From an uncultured Lachnospiraceae bacterium (lineage in GTDB: Bacteria > Bacillota > Clostridia > Lachnospirales > Lachnospiraceae): a DNA stretch of 10,022 nucleotides. The notes beneath the pieces are model-generated. The model was not told the origin of the DNA, did no database searches, and worked only from the letters and a program-made list of their open reading frames with translations. Below are positions 6,265 to 10,022 of this stretch, piece after piece. The stretch covers positions 1-10,022 of the forward strand of contig CABUBX010000076.1 in NCBI GenBank assembly GCA_902489925.1. The letters are read 5' to 3'. Numbering within the stretch: position 1 is the stretch's first letter; every line of letters starts with the position of its first letter. Made by a program: the position numbers and the translations under genes.

Positions 6265-7523
6265 CACAGACATGCTTTGCGACAGAGACGCTGCTGAATA
6301 TGATGGCAGATAAAGTCGGCATTACACCGTGGGAAATTCGCTGGCGCAATGCCATTCGTCCAAACGGCGTACTTCCAAACGGGCAGATTGTTGATGATTC
6401 TACAGGACTTGTGGAAACACTGGAGGCAATTAAACCGGATTATGATGCGGCGATGGCGGCAGGACTTCCGGTAGATATTGCCTGTGCCATGAAAAATGCC
6501 GGTATAGGTGTCGGTGTGCCGGATTGGGGACGGGTTAAACTGATTGTGGAGGATGACAAAAAACTGCATATATATACAGGGGCATCATGTATCGGTCAGG
6601 GGCTTGGTACGGTGCTTGTGCAGATGATTGTAACTAATACGGATTTAAAGCGGGAAGATATCGTGTATGAGCGGAGTAATACATGGATTGCACCGGATTC
6701 GGGAACGACTTCCGGCTCGCGCCAGACGCTTGTTACCGGTGAAGCCTGCCTTCGTGCCTGCAAAAAGCTGATGGAGGCAAAGACAGAGGGGGTGACCTTA
6801 GATGACCTTAAAGGCCGGGAATTTTACGGGGATTATCTTGCGAAAACAGACCCTTTAGGTGCCAATGTGCCAAATCCCAAATCCCATGTTGCTTACGGCT
6901 ATGCGACACAGATGTGCATCTTAGAGCCTGAAACCGGAAAGATTAAGAAAATGGTGGCGGCTCATGATGTGGGCAAGGCTGTCAATCCGCTGTCTTGCGA
7001 AGGGCAGATTGAGGGCGGCGTCGTTATGTCCATGGGCTTTGCACTAAGGGAACGCTATCCGATTGATGCAAATTGTAAGCCGATTGATAAATACGGGGCG
7101 CTGGGGCTTTTCAGAGCTCATGAAATTCCGGAGGTTAAGGCGATTGTTGTCGATAAACCGGGACTTAAAATTGCCGGAGGGGCGATTGGCCTCGGTGAGA
7201 TTACATCTATTCCGACAGCGCCTGCCATTGCGGATGCTTATTACCGCTTAGACGGCGTGCGCCGCTACAGCCTACCGGTTGAGGGGACGCCTTATGAGCG
7301 CGGCAGAGAAAGTGTTTCGGGCACCGAAGAAAAAAATATTTGTGTCGATGAGGCCAAGTGCATTGGATGCAGTATTTGTGCGAGAAGCTGCACAGCTGAG
7401 GCAATTTCAATTGTGAATAAAAAAGCTGTCCTTGACAGCCGTCTTTGTCTTGGCTGCGGTATGTGTGCGGTGCGGTGTCCAAAGCAGGCGATTACGGATA
7501 TAAGAGCAGTTTTTGGAAAATAG
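6261..7523 (+). pseudogene. xdhD: C-terminal fragment of XdhD-like xanthine dehydrogenase with fused 2x[4Fe-4S] ferredoxin domain
   Basis: A 420-codon frame whose family homology starts a few codons earlier, with AGAFRGFGVTQTCFATE. It continues through WEIRWRNAIRP, VLPNGQI, ACAMKNAGIGVGVPDWGR, ASCIGQGLGTVL, PDSGTTSGSRQTLVTGEA, SHVAYGYATQMCIL, AAHDVGKAVNPLS, EGGVVMSMGFALRE and GLGEITSIPTAPA, which holds the catalytic Glu region. Residues about 355-420 form a separate dicluster ferredoxin with CIGCSICARSC and CLGCGMCAVRC. The GTG at 6261 has no ribosome site and lies inside the molybdenum domain, so this is a broken gene, not a native protein. The recalled E. coli XdhD has no C-terminal ferredoxin, so the fusion is notable. 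The stop is TAG at 7521-7523, inside the first of two tandem repeats that lead to nfnA. Confidence 0.85.
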
Positions 7524-7552
7524 TCAATATTTTGCATAAAATAGTCAATATT
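7517..7552 (+). repeat. Tandem 15-nt direct repeat with 21-bp period (candidate operator)
   Basis: AAAATAGTCAATATT occurs at 7517-7531 and identically at 7538-7552. The copies are offset by 21 bp, about two helical turns, and the second ends 17 bp upstream of the nfnA -35. Same-face phasing next to a promoter suggests a site for an activator or repressor; no factor can be named. The first copy overlaps the xdhD stop codon. Confidence 0.6.
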
Positions 7553-7569
7553 CTTTGCCAAGGTGACAG

Positions 7570-7598
7570 TTTACAAATTTAAAAAATAAATGTATACT
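7570..7598 (+). promoter_or_regulatory. Predicted sigma-A promoter of nfnAB
   Basis: TTTACA at 7570-7575 (5/6) and TATACT at 7593-7598 (5/6) have exactly 17-nt spacing, with TG immediately before the -10. The expected start near 7605 places the following hairpin almost at the 5' end of the message. The ribosome site AAGGGAGG at 7651-7658 is well placed for ATG 7665. Confidence 0.75.
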
Positions 7599-7609
7599 TT
7601 ATATTATCA

Positions 7610-7633
7610 TTGGGGATGAGCAATCATCCCCAA
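7610..7633 (+). promoter_or_regulatory. 5'-UTR hairpin with GCAA tetraloop upstream of nfnA
   Basis: TTGGGGATGA (7610-7619) and TCATCCCCAA (7624-7633) form a perfect 10-bp stem around GCAA, a GNRA-type loop. No T-tract follows, so it is not a terminator. It lies about 5 nt from the predicted transcript start and 17 nt upstream of the ribosome site. A 5' stem-loop protecting the message from decay is the simplest reading; a small ligand- or protein-responsive element is possible. Confidence 0.65.
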
Positions 7634-7664
7634 AAATTAAGGCTATCATCAAGGGAGGAATAAT

Positions 7665-8552
7665 ATGTATAAAATTACAAAAGCCAGAAAGCTGGCAGAT
7701 AAGATTTATCTGATGGATGTTGTGGCACCGCGTGTTGCAAAATCATGTCAGCCGGGCGAATTTCTTATAGTCAAAACAGATGAATATGGTGAGCGTATTC
7801 CTCTGACAATCTGTGACTATGACAGAGCGGCCGGTACAGTGACGATTGTATTTCAGATTGTTGGTGCATCTACTGAAAAGATGGCAGCGCTTAAAGAAGG
7901 CGATGCTTTTGCCGATGTGACAGGACCTTTGGGACGTCCTTCGGAATTTGTCCATGAGGATGTAGAAGCACTTAAAAATAAAAAGTATTTATTTGTTGCC
8001 GGCGGTGTTGGTACAGCACCTGTTTATCCGCAGGTTAAATGGTTTAAAGAGCACGGCATTGATGTTGATGTCATTGTCGGCGCAAAAAATAAAGAGCTTG
8101 TCATTCTTGAAGATGAGATGAAGGCTGTAGCCGGAAATCTTTATGTGACAACCGATGACGGCTCATACGGCCGTCATGGTATGGTGACAAAGGTGATTGA
8201 AGACCTTGTAGCCGAAGGAAAGCATTATGATGTCTGCGTAGCTATCGGACCGATGATTATGATGAAGTTTGTCTGTCTTCTTACAAAGAAGCTTGAGATT
8301 CCGACAATTGTCAGCATGAACCCAATCATGGTTGACGGCACAGGCATGTGCGGTGCCTGCCGTTTGACAGTTGGCGGCGAGGTGAAGTTTGCATGTGTAG
8401 ACGGCCCTGAGTTTGACGGACATCTTGTTGATTTCGACCAGGCGATGAAGCGCCAGCAGATGTATAAGACAGAAGAAGGACGTGCAATCTTAAAATTACA
8501 GGAAGGCGATACACATCACGGCGGATGCGGACATTGCGGAGGTGACGAATAA
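7665..8552 (+). CDS. nfnA: NfnA-type small subunit of ferredoxin-NADP/NAD oxidoreductase (FAD/NAD, [2Fe-2S])
   Basis: Small subunit of the NfnAB flavoprotein complex, related to the PyrK/sulfide dehydrogenase FAD/NAD-binding family; in known complexes it carries FAD and a [2Fe-2S] cluster and exchanges electrons with NAD(H). The FAD-binding RIPLT is at 44-48, the nucleotide-binding GGVGTAP at 113-119, and the cluster region DGTGMCGAC gives D224, C229, C232 and C244. That Asp plus three Cys spacing matches the unusual ligand set I recall for Thermotoga NfnA. The 295-aa protein ends in a His/Cys/Gly-rich tail (H284, H285, C288, H290, C291) that could bind metal. The ATG at 7665 follows AAGGGAGG. 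The stop overlaps the nfnB start by one base (TAATG), so the two are translationally coupled. Confidence 0.88.
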   Translation: MYKITKARKLADKIYLMDVVAPRVAKSCQPGEFLIVKTDEYGERIPLTICDYDRAAGTVTIVFQIVGASTEKMAALKEGDAFADVTGPLGRPSEFVHEDVEALKNKKYLFVAGGVGTAPVYPQVKWFKEHGIDVDVIVGAKNKELVILEDEMKAVAGNLYVTTDDGSYGRHGMVTKVIEDLVAEGKHYDVCVAIGPMIMMKFVCLLTKKLEIPTIVSMNPIMVDGTGMCGACRLTVGGEVKFACVDGPEFDGHLVDFDQAMKRQQMYKTEEGRAILKLQEGDTHHGGCGHCGGDE

Positions 8553-9940
8553 TGGCAGTAAAAATTGACAGAGTCCCTGTTGCTGAACAGGATGCGAAGG
8601 TGAGAGCGACAAATTTTGATGAGGTTTGTCTTGGTTATACAGAAGAAGAAGCGATGAAAGAGGCTTCAAGATGTTTGAACTGCAAGAATCCGAAATGCCG
8701 CAGCGGCTGCCCGGTTTCTATTGATATTCCTGCATTTATTGCAGAGGTTAAGGAAGGAAACTTTGCGAAGGCTGCCGAGATTATCGGCGAAGCTTCGGCG
8801 CTTCCTGCTGTGTGCGGCCGTGTATGTCCTCAGGAGACACAGTGTGAGGGTCAGTGTATTTTAGGTATCAAGGGCGAGCCGGTTGCCATTGGAAAGCTCG
8901 AGCGTTTCGTTGCTGACTGGGCGAGAGAACACGGTGTTGAGCCTGTGATGCCGAAGGAGAAAAACGGCAAAAAGGTTGCAGTCATCGGTTCAGGCCCTGC
9001 AGGTCTTACATGTGCAGGCGATTTGGCAAGATACGGCTATGATGTGACAATCTTTGAGGCACTTCATGAGGCCGGCGGTGTGCTTGTTTACGGTATTCCG
9101 GAATTTCGTCTTCCAAAACAGACGGTCGTTGCCCATGAGGTTGAAAATGTGAAAAAGCTTGGCGTAAAGATAGAGACAGATGTTATTATCGGAAAATCTG
9201 TAACGATTGATGAGCTGATGACAGAGGAAGGCTTTGAGGCTGTATTTATCGGCTCAGGTGCGGGACTTCCTAAATTCATGGGTATTCCGGGTGAGCAGGC
9301 CAACGGCGTATTTTCAGCCAACGAATTTCTAACAAGAAATAATCTGATGAAAGCTTTCAGAGACGATTATGATACACCAATCCACAGAGGCAAAAAGGTT
9401 GCTGTTGTCGGCGGCGGAAATGTTGCGATGGATGCCGCAAGAACAGCGTTAAGACTTGGTGCAGAGACATATATTGTTTATAGAAGAAGCGAGGCAGAGC
9501 TTCCTGCCAGAGTTGAGGAGGTTCATCACGCAAAAGAAGAAGGCGTGCAGTTCCACCTTCTCACAAATCCAAAAGAAATCCTTGTAGATGACAATGGCTG
9601 GGTTAAGGGAATCCGCTGCGTGAAGATGGAACTTGGTGAGCCGGATGAATCAGGCCGCCGCCGTCCGGTAGAGGTTGCCGGTTCAGAGTATGATATTGAA
9701 GTAGACACAGTCATTATGTCTCTCGGAACATCTCCTAATCCGCTTATTTCCTCAACAACACAGGGACTTGAGGTGAATCGCTGGAAGTGTATCGTTGCCG
9801 ATGAAAATAATGGCGCGACAACAAAAGAAGGCGTTTATGCCGGCGGTGATGCCGTGACAGGTGCGGCGACAGTCATTCTTGCCATGGGTGCAGGAAAAGC
9901 AGCCGCAGCAGGTATTCATGAATATTTAACAAATAAATAA
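8552..9940 (+). CDS. nfnB: NfnB-type large subunit (glutamate synthase small-subunit-like NADPH oxidoreductase)
   Basis: Large subunit of the Nfn pair, in databases often named glutamate synthase (NADPH), homotetrameric, GltA. An N-terminal cysteine domain carries C41, C44, C49, C53 and C88, C92, C98, C102 for two [4Fe-4S] clusters. FAD is bound by GSGPAG (146-151) and NADPH by GGGNVA (287-292), with RRS just after for the NADP phosphate. The C-terminal GVYAGGDAVTGAATVILAMGAGKAAA closes the FAD site. At 462 aa it is full length. With NfnA it would couple reduced ferredoxin and NADH to NADP, by electron bifurcation in characterised homologues. A glutamate synthase role is less likely because no GltB-type large subunit is adjacent and the coupled small gene is NfnA-like. 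Confidence 0.9.
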   Translation: MAVKIDRVPVAEQDAKVRATNFDEVCLGYTEEEAMKEASRCLNCKNPKCRSGCPVSIDIPAFIAEVKEGNFAKAAEIIGEASALPAVCGRVCPQETQCEGQCILGIKGEPVAIGKLERFVADWAREHGVEPVMPKEKNGKKVAVIGSGPAGLTCAGDLARYGYDVTIFEALHEAGGVLVYGIPEFRLPKQTVVAHEVENVKKLGVKIETDVIIGKSVTIDELMTEEGFEAVFIGSGAGLPKFMGIPGEQANGVFSANEFLTRNNLMKAFRDDYDTPIHRGKKVAVVGGGNVAMDAARTALRLGAETYIVYRRSEAELPARVEEVHHAKEEGVQFHLLTNPKEILVDDNGWVKGIRCVKMELGEPDESGRRRPVEVAGSEYDIEVDTVIMSLGTSPNPLISSTTQGLEVNRWKCIVADENNGATTKEGVYAGGDAVTGAATVILAMGAGKAAAAGIHEYLTNK

Positions 9941-9950
9941 TTGAAATGAT

Positions 9951-9969
9951 AAAAGGCTGCCGACAGCAG
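9951..9969 (+). terminator. Apparent 5' arm of the nfnAB terminator, interrupted
   Basis: Eleven nt after the nfnB stop, AAAAGGCTGCCGACAG has the form of the A-rich, GC-rich left arm seen in the other two terminators of this window, but no complementary arm or T-tract follows. Instead an IS-like terminus begins at 9970. The right arm may lie beyond the element, outside the window. Confidence 0.35.
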
Positions 9970-10022
9970 TGAACTGCTCCCCGTCAAGTAGACAATTGAA
10001 AAAATATAAATTTTTCCTGCCA
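9970..10022. mobile_element. Terminal end of an IS3-like insertion sequence (partial, continues out of window)
   Basis: The stretch 9970-9994 begins TGAACTGC, has a CCCC core and ends AAGTAGACA. This resembles the 25-nt or so terminal inverted repeats of IS3/IS150-group elements, which often begin TGAACTGC and end in TAGACA. The following 28 nt are A/T-rich with no coding content. No transposase is visible because the window ends, so family and orientation rest on pattern memory only. Confidence 0.4.

Noticed and set aside
7517..7552. Tandem repeat as a CRISPR remnant
   Set aside because: Only two 15-nt copies with a 6-nt gap, no spacer-like sequence and no cas genes; promoter-proximal operator sites fit better.
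8552..9940. Assignment as glutamate synthase small subunit acting in glutamate synthesis
   Set aside because: No large glutamate synthase gene is adjacent and the coupled upstream gene is NfnA-like with matching cluster ligands, so an Nfn complex is more likely.

Overview
The window looks like a chromosomal segment of a gut anaerobic Firmicute, most likely Lachnospiraceae. This rests on strong AGGAGG-type ribosome sites, A/T-rich spacers, sigma-A-type promoters, rho-independent terminators, an NfnAB-type flavoprotein pair and a ygeW/ygeY/xdhD purine-catabolism gene set. All identifications are from recalled family motifs; no search was run.

Layout. (1) 53-2479, + strand: an intact polar amino-acid ABC importer operon (lipoprotein binding protein, permease, ATPase) with its own promoter, a stem-loop between the first two genes and a terminator. 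(2) 2536-3049, +: monocistronic ridA with promoter and terminator. (3) 3074-5795, - strand: ygeY, ygeW and arcC in transcription order, all damaged. (4) 5797-7523, +: remnants of a selenium-dependent-type xanthine dehydrogenase (xdhD) ending in a 2x[4Fe-4S] ferredoxin domain. (5) 7517-9940, +: an intact nfnA-nfnB operon with tandem 15-nt repeats, a good promoter and a 5'-end hairpin. (6) 9951-10022: apparently the first half of a terminator, broken by the end of an IS3-like element that runs out of the window.

How the genes fit together. xdhD, ygeW, ygeY, a carbamate kinase and (in other genomes) ygeX, hyuA, ssnA and ygfK form the anaerobic purine/uric-acid degradation locus of gut bacteria. 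In that scheme XdhD acts on the purine, YgeW/YgeY act on downstream intermediates and carbamate kinase recovers ATP from carbamoyl phosphate. RidA could detoxify 2-aminoacrylate, and NfnAB could connect ferredoxin and pyridine-nucleotide pools.

The main observation is that this locus is broken while its neighbours are intact. Between about 3.1 and 6.25 kb there are five separate places where family homology jumps: loss of the arcC 3' end, an in-frame gap of about 60 residues in ygeW, an out-of-frame gap in ygeY, a head-to-head junction that removes the 5' ends of both ygeY and xdhD, and an out-of-frame gap in xdhD. At three of them a short stretch (about 9-14 nt) reads as correct family sequence for both sides of the gap, as expected for deletion, or mis-joining, between short direct repeats. 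Either the catabolic island is decaying by short-repeat deletion or the assembly is wrong there; the sequence alone cannot decide.
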